Assembly (NCBI GenBank): GCA_037176845.1
Contig: JAYKXP010000162.1
Location: 1-64,000 of the forward strand
From: Paramarasmius palmivorus
Taxonomy: Eukaryota; Basidiomycota; Agaricomycetes; Agaricales; Marasmiaceae
Direction of reading: 5' to 3'
DNA: 64,000 nucleotides
Part shown: positions 48,831 to 61,470 of the stretch, one piece after another
Layout: every line of letters starts with the position of its first letter
Position numbering within the stretch: the first letter of the stretch is position 1
Translations under genes and position numbers: made by a program
Notes under the pieces: model-generated
The model's input: the letters and a program-made list of their open reading frames with translations, nothing else
Told to the model about the DNA's origin: nothing
The model's database searches: none

Positions 48831-49851
48831 CGGTCTCAGTCTCGAGTTTGGGTTTGAAAGTAATCGTCAAGACGAGGGAAATAAGCCGAGGCGGGGGGGA
48901 AGCTGAGCGGCAGAAGTGGGACTGGTTGTGAAATACGCTGGCAGAGAAGCCGATAGGTGTGATTGGCAGGTATATATGAGGATGTTTGTTGGTATGCTGG
49001 CGTTCTTTTACGCTCGTAAGACTGTGGACCGCCGAGGGACGTGACTCTAGGATGGTTCATGAAGCAGAGTTTTGGCGAGCCAAAATTAACGCGTGCGTGT
49101 CACTTTCTCATTTGAACCACCATCTTCTCGCGCGTCTCCATCAATATTCCTCTCCTCCAAAGGAAACTCAAGCAACATATTCATGATTATTTCCTTCATG
49201 ACTGTGTATTGATTGCAAGATGACGAATAATAGTCGAGGATACAGCAAGGATATTACAAGTGTTCGACGTTCAAAGTCTAGTCAGTGATGCACAGAAGCA
49301 TTAACGGCCTCGGTGTTTAGACTTCTTCGCTGTTGCATCCGAACGTAATTGCTATTTCCTGTGTTTTCACCTTGTTCACTGGTCACAGACTCAGGTCATA
49401 TTCACATAGCACCATTGCCCAATGTCGTTTTCGAATCTAGAATTCGGCATAAAACAATCATTTGAACCGCATCCGCCGGCCTTAGACCTGACTTTTACAC
49501 CACGGTCCGAATCCGAACCTCGCATTTCCTGGGAGTTCGCCTCTGTAAGTAGAGGCACTCGTAATTTGAAACAATGTTGAATGACCAACATACAGCCGCA
49601 GTATGCCGTGGGTTGTACTCCAGCTTCCCCGCAACGCCCGTACTCGTGATTGCCTCCCCAGGTCATAAGACACCGGTTGTTCCTCTTCCCCACATTCAAA
49701 ACGCTCAATCTGACCGACGGACCGTCATTTCCGTGTGGTTTTAAACCCATCCAATCCCTATAATTCCGGTGAGAAGCTGGAACAGGACGCGTTGTGGTGG
49801 CTATTTAAAGTACGCGTGCAAATTCTCAATTCCTAGGTTCCATTCCTCACC
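48831..49851. promoter_or_regulatory. Divergent intergenic region PMR1 / Dal5-type transporter
   Basis: About 1 kb. A TATA-like ATATATAC lies near 48,970 on the PMR1 side. Frames on the minus strand at 49,391-49,750 are Cys/Gly-rich without motifs and look spurious. No supported gene. Confidence 0.4.
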
Positions 49852-52216
49852 ATGGCTTCACCACTTGCAGGCGGTTCCACCCCACGTCTCAACGACTCGG
49901 ACAAGGCGGAGAAGGCAGAAATCGAGCAAATTGAACGCACGCAGACCGAGCCCATCGCAGGTGCATGGGCTTCAGATGGGGTCCGTGACGTTGAGCAGAA
50001 ACGTCCTGGCTTTCTGGGATTCTTTCTCAAGAAAGACCCGTCTCCAGAGTTTGTTGCTGATGTAGCCAAGATGAACGAGACAGAACTGGACCTCAAGGAG
50101 GTGAGGAGAATTGAGAGGAAGATTGACTGGTTGATTATGCCCTCGCTGGCTATCTGTTACATGGTGAGTTGTTCCTGACCTCGATCGTGTGGTTTTCATG
50201 TCACTGACTACTCCTAGTTCTATTACGTGTATGTCCGAGAGCTTCTTAACACCGTCTTGAAGTCTGATGGATTACTGAGGCTTTAGAGATAAGACCACGC
50301 TTTCCTACGCTGCTATCTTCGGGAGTGAGTGTCGTTACTTGTGTAACATTCCATTTGTTAACATCTCCTTTAGTTAAAAAGGATCTCAAGCTACAAGATA
50401 ATGAATATGTGAGTGTGCCACCTGCTCTTACACGAGGGTTGTGGCTGAAGCAACTTCCAGAGTTGGCTATCCAGTCTATTCTATTGTATGTTTGCGTCCT
50501 AGACTCTGTGGTACTCCTCATTCATCAGAAGCCTTCGTTCTCAGTCGGATGGCTAGCATGGGCGCTCCCTACCAACTTACTGATGCAAAAGTTTCCCCTG
50601 AACAAGTACCTCGCCGCTAACGTAAGCCATTTGTACACTTTGCATTTCAACAACTGAACTTGTAACACAGATATTCATGTGGGGTGTTCTTCTCATGTGT
50701 CAAGCAGCATCGCGAAACTTCACCGAACTTGCCGTGCTTCGTATTCTGTCCGGGGCCGCTGAAGCGACAGCAGACCCGGCCTTTGTTCTCATAACGGCGA
50801 CATGGTACACGAGGAAGCAGCAACCAACCCGGATAGGCTATTGGTATCTGTGAGTAACCTTCCTTGATGATGTACTCGGATCTCAAGGGACCTTTGCAGA
50901 GCAAATGGACTGGGAATCGCTCTAGGTGGCCTCTTTGGCTATGCTATCGGACATGTACGCGTATTGACCACTCTTATCCTCTTCATAGTACTGATGTCGT
51001 ATCCTAGATTCAAGGTATTTCTTTCCGACCTATGTTCCACGAGCGTCGTATAACCAGCTTTCAGGCGCTCTACCCTCCTGGAAGTACGAGTTCATTATCA
51101 TCGGCGCCTTGTGCTCTGCATGGTCGATATTCTTATTCATCTTCGTACCCGACTCGCCATACCATACGCATTGGTTCACCCGAACGGAGCGTTTGATGAT
51201 TGTCAGTAGGAAGAAGGATGACCAAAACATTGGAGAAACGCGGAAGTCAGTCCTTTTCCGAGCGTGCAATGATATGCCAGATCACTGACGTCGCCATGTA
51301 GGTTCCAGCCAAGCCAGGCATTGGAAGCGTTTATGGACATCAAGACATACCTGTTTTTCCTATTCGGTTTCACGGCAAACGTTCCAAATGGCGGGACTTC
51401 CAACTTGTAAGCGGACATTGTCTCTTGATGTCAGTTTGTTGATGAGCTTCACTATCCTATGCAGCGGTACACTCATCGTGAAAGGATTCGGTTTCAACAC
51501 TCTGGAAACCACTTTGATGCAGATTCCCTATGGTTTCGTCATCGTTGCCTTCATCCTGGCTGCCATCTTTTTGAACCACAAGCTCCCAAAGGGATATCGA
51601 ACATACCTCATGGCGGCAACCAATGCCCCGACAGTCGTTGGGTTCGCGATGATTGCTTGGTGTAAAGGAACGCCTGCCAGGTTGGCGGGTTACTGTGAGT
51701 AATCCTATCTCAATGGCAATTACCCTCTTGTTGATTTACCGTGCGTAGGGCTGACTGGCGCCTCTAACGCGACTTTTGTGTTGGGGCTGTCGCTTGTATC
51801 CGGTAATGTCGGAGGACATACTAAGAAAGCTATTGCAAGTGCAGCAGTGTTCTTGGGTGTCGCAGCAGGGTGAGCGTGCTCTTTGATTATTCGACTCGTT
51901 CTTACCATTCCACAGCAATATCGTTGGACCTTTCCTCTTTTTCGACCGAGAGGCGCCCACATATTTCACAGGTGTTATAGCTTGCCTCGTCTCCCGTGCC
52001 TTAGAGGTGAGCAGAGAATACCTCATTCTACCTTGGGCAAGATCACCAATGAGTTCATAGATCGTGGTTATTCTTCTCCTACGTGCCGTCTTTGTTATCG
52101 GCAACAAACGACGGGATAAAGCTGTGGCTGAAGGCAGGGTCGAATATGACGCCAACCGGACCGGTTTGGAGGACCTTTCCGACTGGAAGAATCCTGCTTT
52201 CCGCTACATCACATAG
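49852..52216 (+). CDS. MFS transporter, Dal5-like anion:cation symporter family
   Basis: This plasma-membrane transporter belongs to the family of allantoate, nicotinate and related organic anion permeases. The cytosolic N-terminus is long and charged, then LKEVRRIERKIDWLIMPSLA enters TM1. Later landmarks: FYFGWLAWALPTNLLMQKFP, FMWGVLLMCQAASRNFTELA, LRILSGAAEATADPAFVLIT and TWYTRKQQPTRIGYWYLANG (the conserved W-Y-x-R-E/K-Q motif of this family). Then ALGGLFGYAIGHIQGALPSW, FIFVPDSPYHTHWFTRTERL, FGFTANVPNGGTSNFGTLIV and VGFAMIAW, ending NKRRDKAVAEGRVEYDANRT and the stop at 52,216. About 12 small introns are needed. VPDSPxxxxWFTxxERL is diagnostic for the fungal Dal5/Tna1 group. Substrate cannot be told from sequence. 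Confidence 0.91.
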
Positions 52217-52630
52217 AGGGCTTCTGCTCGTATTCTACCCGGGAGATAGTTTTTCTTGTACAACACTTTTCAGTGATCCCTTTCAATGCAAGATTCAAAA
52301 GCCAATAGCTGTGATTCATTGGAGTGACAAAAATCAGGATTGGCGTCGGCTCTCCGTGACCGGGTTTATTCGGACAACCGTCAGAACGTCTTCAAGCTCC
52401 GTGTATACATCATAGAGCTACAATGCCTATACTCCCCTCATATAGTAGCGTAGCGTAGACTAGCATTGAACCTAATATGTGCAAAAGTTGTTTTTTCAGA
52501 TGTTTTTTTTTCGGAGCAATGACAGTGACATGCGCTGGCATCACGTCGTTGCATACATAATCACCAGCTACCACCTCTTGTTTCCTAACCACCACCATCT
52601 AACTACCGTAGCTCAGTCTACGTGTTCATC
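52217..52630. other. Intergenic region upstream of the E1 gene
   Basis: It includes an AT-rich tract (TGTTTTTTTTTCGG near 52,501) and a pyrimidine-rich leader just before the ATG. No gene seen. Confidence 0.4.
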
Positions 52631-55600
52631 ATGTTCTCAAGGCAAGTCCTTCGACGTCTCCCAGTTCCTGTCAGGTCTAGGTCTGGGCTCGTCGTCCTTC
52701 CTTCTCCCCATATCCATGTCTCTCGCGTGCAGGCCCGACGTGTAATGGCAACTGCTGCCAAAGCACCTTCCCCAAACGACATTTTTGCAAACGGCACAAA
52801 TGCTTATTATGCAGAAGAGATGTACAAGTGCTGGAGAGAAGACCCCAAATCAGTTCATCCCTCTTGGAATGCCTACTTCTCGGGTATGGATAAAGGCCTC
52901 TCAAGTGCTCAGGCTTTCCAGCCTCCCCCGAGCTTGGTTGCACCTCCTGCGGATGGTGCACCAGCGTTACATGCTACATCTGGCGGAGCTGAATTGGATG
53001 TCCATCTCAAAGTACGTGTTTGCACTCTTTGAAAATGACTCGATACTAATACCGTGTAGGTCCAACTCCTCGTCCGAGCATACCAAGTTCGTGGCCACCA
53101 CGTTGCCGAACTCGATCCCCTTGGAATTCTCGATACCGACCTCGCAGATGTTCGTCCACCCGAACTCGAATTAAGCCGGTACGGCTTCACGGAACGCGAC
53201 CTTGACAAGGACATCACTCTTGGTCCCGGTATTCTTCCTCATTTCGCTACAGAAGACCGTCGCACGATGAAACTCGGAGAGATCATCAAACTTCTCAAAC
53301 GTATCTACTGCGGTGCTGTTGGAATCCAGTACGTCCACATCCCGGATAAAGACCAGTGCGATTGGATCCGGGAGCGCGTTGAGATACCTAAACCATGGAA
53401 CTACACCGTCGAGGAGAAGAGGATGATTTTGGATAGGTTGATTTGGTCAGAGAGTTTCGAGAAATTCATCGCTTCCAAGTACCCCAACGAGAAGCGTTTC
53501 GGTCTCGAAGGTTGTGAAGCTCTCATACCCGGTATGAAGGCTCTCATTGACCGGTCCGTCGAGAATGGGGTCAAGCACATCACGATGGGTATGCCTCATC
53601 GTGGACGTCTCAATGTCTTGGCCAACGTCATTCGTAAACCCATCGAGGCCATTCTCAACGAGTTCAGTGGTGCAGAGGACGACGAACCTGCCGGAGATGT
53701 CAAGTACCATCTTGGAGCGAACTATGTTCGTCCTACTCCCTCTGGAAAGAAGGTCTCCCTGTCACTCGTTGCGAACCCGTCGCATTTGGAAGCAGAGGAC
53801 CCGGTTGTGTTGGGAAAGACTAGGGCCATCCAGCACTTTGAAGGCGACGAAGTAAACCACACCACCGCCATGGGCGTTCTCCTGCATGGTGATGCCGCTT
53901 TTGCCGGTCAAGGTGTCGTCTACGAAACCATGGGATTCCACAACCTTCCTCACTACGGTACTGGCGGAACCATCCACCTCATCGTCAACAACCAGATTGG
54001 TTTCACCACCGATCCCAGATTCTCTCGTTCTACTCCCTACCCATCCGATATCGCAAAGAGTATCGATGCACCCATCTTCCACGTCAACGGCGATAATGTG
54101 GAAGCCGTGAACTTTGTGTGTCAGTTGGCAGCGGATTACAGGGCCAAGTTCAAGAAGGATGTGGTTATCGATATTGTCTGTTACAGGAGACATGGACACA
54201 ACGAGACCGACCAGCCGATGTTTACCCAGCCGAGGATGTACGAAGCCATCAAGAAGCAACCTACACCCCTCACGCAGTACAGCAAATTCTTGGTTGGACG
54301 AGGAACATTCACCGAGAAGGATATCGAGGAACACAAAAAATGGGTATGGGGAATGTTGGAGAAGGCCGCTGCAGGCGCCAAGGACTATGTTCCTACGTCA
54401 AAAGAATGGCTGAGTGCCTCTTGGCAAGGGTTCCCCTCGCCGAAACAACTCGCAGATCAGACTTTACCCACTCGTTCGACTGGTACCTCTGAGGAAACAC
54501 TCAAGCGAGTTGGAAAGGTCATTTCCTCGTATCCCGAGGGCTTCAACGTGCACAATAACCTCGCTAGGATTCTCAAGACGAGAGGGAAGACGGTTGAGGA
54601 AGGCGAGAATATCGACTGGAGTACAGCCGAGGCATTGGCATTTGGAACACTTGCGCTGGAGAAGATCCATGTCAGAGTCAGTGGACAGGATGTCGAGAGA
54701 GGAACGTTCTCCCAAAGACATGCGGTGTTGCACGACCAAAAGACTGAGGCACAGTATGTTCCTCTCAACGACCTAGGCAGCTCACAGGCGAGGTTCACGG
54801 TCTGCAATTCGTCGCTGTCTGAGTTCGGTTGCTTGGGCTTCGAATTGGGATACTCCCTCGTCTCACCAGACTCTCTGACTGTGTGGGAAGCCCAATTCGG
54901 TGATTTCGCGAACAATGCACAGTGTATCATTGATCAGTTCATCGCGAGTGGTGAGAGGAAGTGGTTACAGCGCACGGGTCTTGTAGTCAGCTTGCCCCAT
55001 GGATACGATGGACAAGGGCCGGAACACAGTAGTGGAAGGATAGAACGGTTCCTGCAGCTTTGCGATGACCATCCTCATATCTTCCCAAGCGAGGAGAAGT
55101 TGGAGAGGCAACATCAGGACTGTAACATGCAGGTTGTATATCCTACGACACCAGCCAACTACGTATGCGTTTTTCTTTATTCTTTCCAGACGATTGCTGA
55201 TGAGTTTGATTCGATAGTTCCACGTTCTTCGCCGTCAAATTCACCGTGACTTCCGGAAACCACTCATCCTCTTCTTCTCCAAGTCTCTCCTTCGACACCC
55301 TCGTGCACGGTCGGACCTTTCTGAAATGATCGGCGAGACGCACTTCCAGAGGTACATCCCTGAACCCCATCCCGAAGAGCTCGTGAACCCGGAGGACATC
55401 AAGAGGCATATCTTGTGTACAGGACAGGTGTACCATACACTTTTGGCAGCACGTGAAGAGAGAGGAATCAAGGACGTAGCAATTAGCAGATTAGAACAGC
55501 TTTCACCGTTCCCCTATGACTTGGTAAGTCTAGAGTGTATCCTCTGCACGTTTACCTGGCGGCTGATATTATTTACAGGTGACACCCCATCTGGACAAAT

Positions 55601-55830
55601 ACCCCAATGCAAGCTTGTACTGGGTGCAGGAAGAGCCTTTGAACAACGGTGCATGGAATTATGTTGGACCTAGAATATATACTGCTGGTCAACAGACGGA
55701 GCACCACAAGGGCAAGTATCCAAGATATGCAGGACGAGAGCCAACGAGTAGTGTCGCTACTGGCTCAAAGACTCAACACAAGAAAGAGATTGAGCAATTC
55801 GTCAACGCTGCCTTCGATTTGTCTTCGTAG
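52631..55830 (+). CDS. KGD1: 2-oxoglutarate dehydrogenase E1, mitochondrial
   Basis: This thiamin-diphosphate enzyme decarboxylates 2-oxoglutarate in the TCA cycle and hands succinyl to E2. ATG 52,631 opens an Arg-rich amphipathic presequence ([19 protein letters not shown]). Then come [20 protein letters not shown], the typical N-terminal 2-oxogluDH_E1_N helix, [38 protein letters not shown] (catalytic His), [80 protein letters not shown] and [20 protein letters not shown]. The C-terminal domain has [20 protein letters not shown]. Introns are few (about 53,012, 55,162 and 55,526), giving one very long exon, unlike its intron-rich neighbours. Length of about 1,000 residues is normal. Confidence 0.97.
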
Positions 55831-56011
55831 ACGGACTGTTATTTCATTCTAAAATGTTTTGTTTGTTTGTTAACTATAACTCAAGTAATACGAATTCTAA
55901 GTAGCTGTTTCATGTATGGATGGATGAACACCCCGCATTTTCCGTTGAATCCGCTGAGCATTGTTCCGGGTGAGTAGCCCTGAGAAAGAATTGTCCGGTT
56001 GCTTCTCCGCG

Positions 56012-56018
56012 TATAAAG
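56012..56018 (+). promoter_or_regulatory. TATA box that decides the start of the next gene
   Basis: TATAAAG lies 27 bases before ATG 56,045 and downstream of an alternative in-frame ATG at 55,961. The mRNA should therefore start just before 56,045, which yields a good mitochondrial presequence. Confidence 0.5.
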
Positions 56019-56044
56019 AGCACCGGAAATCGACTGTTTTCCCC

Positions 56045-57862
56045 ATGATTTCCCGTTTCCCCAGACTCTGCTTTAAGCACCGTTTTCTCCATACTACCAC
56101 CAGTCATGGAGGCGGGATTCCCCCGCCATTGCAAGGCATCAAAATTCTCGACCTTACTCGCGTTCTTGCAGGTCCAACGGCCACTATGCTCCTCGCCGAC
56201 CTTGGCGCCGACGTCATCAAAGTCGAACAAGTAGGCAAAGGCGATGATACACGCACTTGGAATCCGCCAGCCGCTCCTCTTCTTCCTTCTTCTTCCCAAC
56301 CACCAGGCTCCGAAAATCTTCCGCCAGAGTCGGCATACTTCCTTGCCATCAATCGCAACAAGAGGAGTATAACGGTTGATTTCAAGTCTCCTAAAGGGTT
56401 AGAGATCATAAAGAAGTTGGTTGCACAGAGCGACGTGTTGGTGGAGAACTACATCCCAGGAAAGCTGGCAGAAGTCGGGTTAGGTTGGGAAGACTGTAGC
56501 AAGATTAATGAAGGCCTCGTTTATGCTTCAATTACTGGGTATGGTCAAACTGGGCCGTACGCAAAGAACGCTGGATACGATGTCATCATTGAGGGAGAAG
56601 CTGGGTTGATGCATATGTGAGTTTGATCTGCTCTTTAATCAAGCTATGCGGCATGCTCACTTTCTCGTAGCACCGGCGAACCTGACCGTCCACCGTCCAA
56701 AGTAGGTGTCGCTGCTACGGATATTGCAACGGGTCTTTACACGCACGGAGCCATAATGGCAGCTCTCCTCGGTCGTCAGAAGACAGGAAAAGGCTGTTGG
56801 ATCGATGCTAATTTGTTTGAGTGTCAGGTCAGTCCTTTGCCAACCATATCCTATGCGACACTCATGCAGAAAACAGATCGCCGGCCTAGCAAACATTGCG
56901 TCCAACTACCTCATTGCAGGTCTGGAAGCTACCCGACACGGTACGGCGCATCCTTCCGTCGTACCGTATCAGGTATTCCCGTGTAAAGATGGTTTTATAA
57001 TGATCGGGGCTGGAAACGACAAGCAGGTAATCTCCTCAATGCATACTCTTTGAGATGTGACACTAATTCCCACCATAGTTCAAGACGCTTTGTACCAACG
57101 TTCTCTCTATCCCATCACTCCCAACCGATCCAAAGTTCTCCTCCAATGCAGCGAGAGTTCAGAACCGCGAAGAATTGATCAGGATTATAGAGGGCGAGTT
57201 CAGGAAGGAAAACAGAGACTTCTGGCTGGATAGGTTTAAAGGAACTGGGTGAGTAGTTTATCTCGTTTTGTCTGGAGCCCGGCCACCTATAAGGTCGACG
57301 CGACCTTTCTGAGACCCAACGTGTTTCGACGCGTCTTTCGTATCTTTCTTTCCGGTTTCCTCGCGTTACCTCTATCTGGAACCCTTTTTAATTCTTTTGC
57401 TAACATGCCACACTCGGAAACAGAGTTCCTCACGGCCCAATAAACAACATCTCTCAGACATTCAACCATCCACAAGCTGTAGCCAGAGGTGTTGCGCTCG
57501 AAGTAGAGGTATGCATGACCCTCGTTTATAATCCTTCCCCCGGACACTAAAGCACTTCGTAGCATCCCCGGACGGGTCCCATAAAACTTGTCTCGCCTCC
57601 AATATCCTACAACGGCAAGAAGATGCAAGTCAGGAGACCGCCACCTTGGCTATCGGAGCACACGGAGGAGGTATGTTCTTTTTAGTTTTGGATTCTTGCT
57701 CCGCCTTGTTCTATCCTACGTGCCCATCTTTACTTCTCACATTCATCTTCAATTCTTGTACTTCTCACTTCCGACGACTTCTTACGCACAATCTAGGTAC
57801 TTACAGAGCTCGGGTACACCAAGGAAGAGATTCAAGAGATGAGAAAGGATGGGGTCGTTTGA
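56045..57862 (+). CDS. Mitochondrial family III CoA-transferase, SUGCT-like
   Basis: It likely transfers CoA from succinyl-CoA to a dicarboxylate such as glutarate. The presequence [20 protein letters not shown] precedes [75 protein letters not shown] and [20 protein letters not shown]. After an intron come [19 protein letters not shown] and [18 protein letters not shown], which places the catalytic Asp in the family position. Then [20 protein letters not shown], a [20 protein letters not shown] segment and [18 protein letters not shown] at the C-terminus. Six or more introns. This layout is that of human SUGCT and bacterial formyl-CoA transferase. It starts 214 bases after the E1 stop, on the same strand, so the enzyme that makes succinyl-CoA and one that would use it are neighbours. 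Confidence 0.9.
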
Positions 57863-58540
57863 GCGTACTACGCGATTTCAAACTATCGGATCTGTGTCCT
57901 GGAACTTGGGTGTATGGAACGAAGGATATAGGAAAGAATCATGGATTATGGATTAAGTACCCAAGTGTGAATGGCTGGGAAACAAGAAACCTTCATCGAA
58001 TAGTACGTACTTCGTTCAAATGACTCCCAGGAACCCTCATTCGACCATCTTTCGCACTTGTTTTCCACGCGTCCCGTTCATGATCAAGGAAAGTGGCTAT
58101 CCTGATGGATTCTCCTGTTGATGATCGTCGCTCCGGGATCCATTGTCGTTCGTTTCGTATTGCGTCGTACGAGATCTATTTCACAGCATCTCAAATCCAT
58201 CGGTGTATCGTGGATACAGTAATACGAGACCACCGAGAGTGGCAACAGATGCAGCTACGCGCCTTCCTTCGCGACAAACACGATTTCTCATCCTCGCGCT
58301 GAACTCTGCTGCTAGACAACCAAGGAACCCGATCAAAGAGGCTGCACATCCTACGACTCTGGTGATTGACCTAGGAATATTTTCGTTCACCATGCTATGA
58401 TCCCATGATCCCTGCTGGAGACTTAATGATAAATTGCAATGCTGTTTGATGGTTCAATGTTGGTATAAACGACGCTGCAATGTACGGTGGCTTTCAACTA
58501 ACCAGTTCTTGCGTTTTCACATCCGCATCTCACCTATCGC
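57863..58540. other. Intergenic, no confident gene
   Basis: A 70-codon minus frame (58,393-58,181, with a hydrophobic middle) is possible but unsupported. TATAAA near 58,455 could serve the small membrane-protein gene that follows. Confidence 0.35.
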
Positions 58541-58753
58541 ATGTCATCCTCCCAGATATCAATGGCCACCACCAGAGTGTTCTCCATTAACCTTCGCCTG
58601 GCCCGAGTTTTCACTCTGCTCAGTGGGATCAGCACAATCGTCAGCGCAGGGATGACCGCAGCAGTGAATAAACCAATCCTCTCCCATCTTGCAATATTCT
58701 TCGCCCTGTTATCTGGAATATTCACCGCAGTCCTGGGCATCAAAGCATGGTAG
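58541..58753 (+). CDS. Small two-TM protein (paralogue A)
   Basis: This 70-residue frame begins MSSSQISMATTRVFSINLRL; a second Met at 58,562 is equally possible. It contains two hydrophobic helices, ARVFTLLSGISTIVSAGMTA and HLAIFFALLSGIFTAVLGIK. It is clearly related to paralogue B at 59,881: LR-A-FTLLSG, then NKPIL, then LSG-FT in the same spacing. The end is uncertain: the frame stops at TAG 58,751, but GTAGGT at that point could be a splice donor leading to an acceptor near 58,812 and further coding sequence. Function unknown. Confidence 0.5.
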   Translation: MSSSQISMATTRVFSINLRLARVFTLLSGISTIVSAGMTAAVNKPILSHLAIFFALLSGIFTAVLGIKAW

Positions 58754-59880
58754 GTACTCTCATCATTCCCCGACTCTAACCATCATTGACATTTTGTACC
58801 GTGTTTTCCAGCCGATTCCAGGAATCACGGTCCTATGTGATGAACATCTCGACGAAGAGAGCGTGATCCAGTTAACGATCAACACGGACGTCCGTGATGC
58901 AGACACGAATTCTCACCTATCGCCGTTGATCTCCCTACCCTCAGCGGCAACGTCATTCTACATGCATGTAGCCATTCTTCCACAACACGACTCGCCAGTG
59001 ACCTTGACCTGCTTGCATGAATTCACGACGATCGATTTCAATGCGGTCCGAAGCAGGATTCGGAGAAGAGGTACTGGTCTCATTGAACCTCGAAAAAGTG
59101 ATGCAGGGACACAGGAACGTCGCTCAAAAACATATAGATTTTTAACGAAAGTACGTGGGTTTTCTTAGATCGTTTTCTGAGCTGCGTGTTGATGTCCAAA
59201 CCGTCTAGGTACGATTCAATTGCAACGCCGGCGAAGGGTAGAGCTCGCCAGACAAGACAGCTCTAATCACAGATACCGAGCGCCCCATCTACCGTTTGGA
59301 GCGGCTGGCGTCGGGCTGGACCCTGTTAACCAGGACAATCAGGCCGAATGCTAGCTGTTACGCTTGGAGTTGCTCCGAATCCTTCATTATCTTACTGTCA
59401 CGCCTGCAGTTTCAAGACGATTACCTCTGGGAATCGACTCGGAGCTTTCTAGCCAAAGCCTCGGTCCAACGATGCGGTGAACCCGCGTTATCCACGTTCA
59501 CGGACTTCTGCCGCCTCCGGAGAAGCACAGAAGAGCATATATTTATTTCGGTGCTCCTCCAACTACTTTCACCCGGAGTAGTCGGGCGAGTATCGAGTAT
59601 ACCCATTTCTACCTCGTTCGCTTCATGTCACTGTTCATTAGAGACTCTCATTTCAATACCCAGTCTATGACCTACCTGTCAAACGCTTTGTTCCATCATA
59701 AAATTTGGACAGGGAGCTACGTGATCCCGAGTTCGGCCTTCGAAAAAACTGGAAAAGCCCGTGATGTTTTGAATGATACGTGATGAAATGATAGATGCGA
59801 GGGGCTCGAATTCGTATAAACCCAGGTGAACACCACTGATCCCCCATTTCTTTCCTTCCCCATACCCACCACCGCACACA
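58754..59880. other. Region between small paralogues
   Basis: An open plus frame (58,689-59,168) could provide a second exon to paralogue A after CCAG at 58,812, but I could not fix the phase. The rest has no supported gene. TATAAA near 59,816 precedes paralogue B. Confidence 0.3.
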
Positions 59881-60057
59881 ATGCCATCTACCTCCAGCCT
59901 TCGCCCAGCCCAGCTATTTACGCTTCTGAGCGGATTTACTACAATCGGTGGGGCGGCATTGGATGCTTTCGATACGAAGAATCCAATTTTGGATGGCTTC
60001 GCGGCTTCATTTAACATTTTATCTGGCGTATTCACCCTCTTGGGGGTTTTTACATAG
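59881..60057 (+). CDS. Small two-TM protein (paralogue B)
   Basis: This is a 58-residue frame: MPSTSSLRPAQLFTLLSGFT, then a loop with DTKNPILDGF, then SFNILSGVFTLLGVFT. It lies about 65 bases downstream of TATAAA. It aligns without gaps of consequence to paralogue A, sharing FTLLSG, TI, NPIL-like and LSG-FT positions. GTAAGC overlaps the stop codon (60,055-60,062), so splicing to an acceptor near 60,125 and a longer product is possible. The downstream frame 60,139-60,612 is Ser/Asp-rich and might be its second exon. Confidence 0.5.
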   Translation: MPSTSSLRPAQLFTLLSGFTTIGGAALDAFDTKNPILDGFAASFNILSGVFTLLGVFT

Positions 60058-61470
60058 TAAGCCGTTATATCCCGACCATGATTTTTCGAGACCAGATCTC
60101 CATATAACGCGAATTCAATTCCATAGCTGCCATGCTACTTGGCGGTGGATGCATATCGGAGAGGTGATGAGGAGAATCAGCTTGAGACCGACGTTGCTAT
60201 TGGCAACGGCGACAATAGTGGTCAAAGTCATCGTTTAGTCTGTATACCCTCGCCTGAGAGGGTAGTATTCCCCAGCGATAACATTTGCAGCCATGGGCAG
60301 CCCAGTCACAATCCCGACGGGATCGACAACACACCTTCAGAATGTGTGGCTGCCTCAGCATCGGATGTAACCAGTCCGGTATCGTTAGTAGAAAGTACAA
60401 GTAATACTCTCCGACATGATTCGACTCGACCAACTGTAAACGTTGATCACAAAACTTGTGACGACGTCGACGCTGTTTGGGATCGGAACTCATGTCGCCG
60501 ATTTGTGTTATCAATGTCCTTCGATATCGATGATCAATATGAACAAGACTGGGCCCAGAGGCACCAATGGTACCGGCCATTCGCATTTGATACATCCTGG
60601 TTTCAGACGTGAACTCGAGAAGACCAAGTCCGATGTGGATATGTCGAAACGGTGAGCACCTTGAACGACTGTCCACCTGCCAAAGGAAGTCGCCCTAGGC
60701 TCATGCGCCGGGGTACCATATGAATAATGCTAGCAGGCAGTGGTTACAGTGTTGGTGAGTCGTCGAATACTTTCTCTCTTGCAGCTCCAGTCTATGATCG
60801 TGAGATGTAGCTGATTGTTGTAGTTGTATGTTGAAATAGGCAAAATGTTGGTATTAAAAGCACCGATAAGGCATCAAGGCGGTGAAGGCAGTTGTATATT
60901 ATTTATTTCACTTGCAGACGATAAGTTTTCCCGAATTTCTTTGAGAACTTGGTACTCGACATGTACTTAGTGTATCTGCTTTGACGATATCTGTTCCGGG
61001 TCTGTAGTAGGTAGAGATATAATGAATCAGCAATTGTAGAAACAGTAAATAAAGGAAGAAGGAACCTAAACATACTGAAGGTGTTGATACGGTGTGAGTG
61101 CACCAGAGGTTGTTTGGGTGGTTCGAGGCGTTCGAGTATGTCCTGCCATGCCTGTGGGTTCTTTGAATACGGCCTCCATAAGATTCACTCCTCCGTTATC
61201 CAAAGCAGCCCCTTCCTATCCTACCCGCAAGCCCCATTAACCAACTTGATGCACCATATCCCAATACAGCGTCGAGCACTTGCAGAACTGGGCGAGTCGC
61301 TTGCCCTTCGTTCTTCAAAGCTTCTTCATGTCAACGTCTGGTAAACAGGAACGTCTGTTAAATGGGTATCAAAGGAAGACTTTTCAAAGTGCTTGGGAAT
61401 CGACAAGGTCGAAAATGACTGATAAGTAGCTGAAGAGGTCATCGTGTAAGTAATGTTGAGAAGAGGAATG
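60058..61470. other. 1.4 kb with no confident gene
   Basis: The frame at 60,139-60,612 (157 codons, hydrophilic) is the best candidate for coding sequence, possibly a further exon of paralogue B. No motif supports it. The remainder is AT-rich. Confidence 0.3.

Noticed and set aside
49391..49750. 119-codon minus frame rich in Cys and Gly in the PMR1/transporter promoter region
   Set aside because: No signal peptide, no motif and no splice context; it overlaps the expected transporter promoter.
58181..58393. 70-codon minus frame with a hydrophobic middle
   Set aside because: Plausible composition but no homologue that I recognise and no TATA or intron support.
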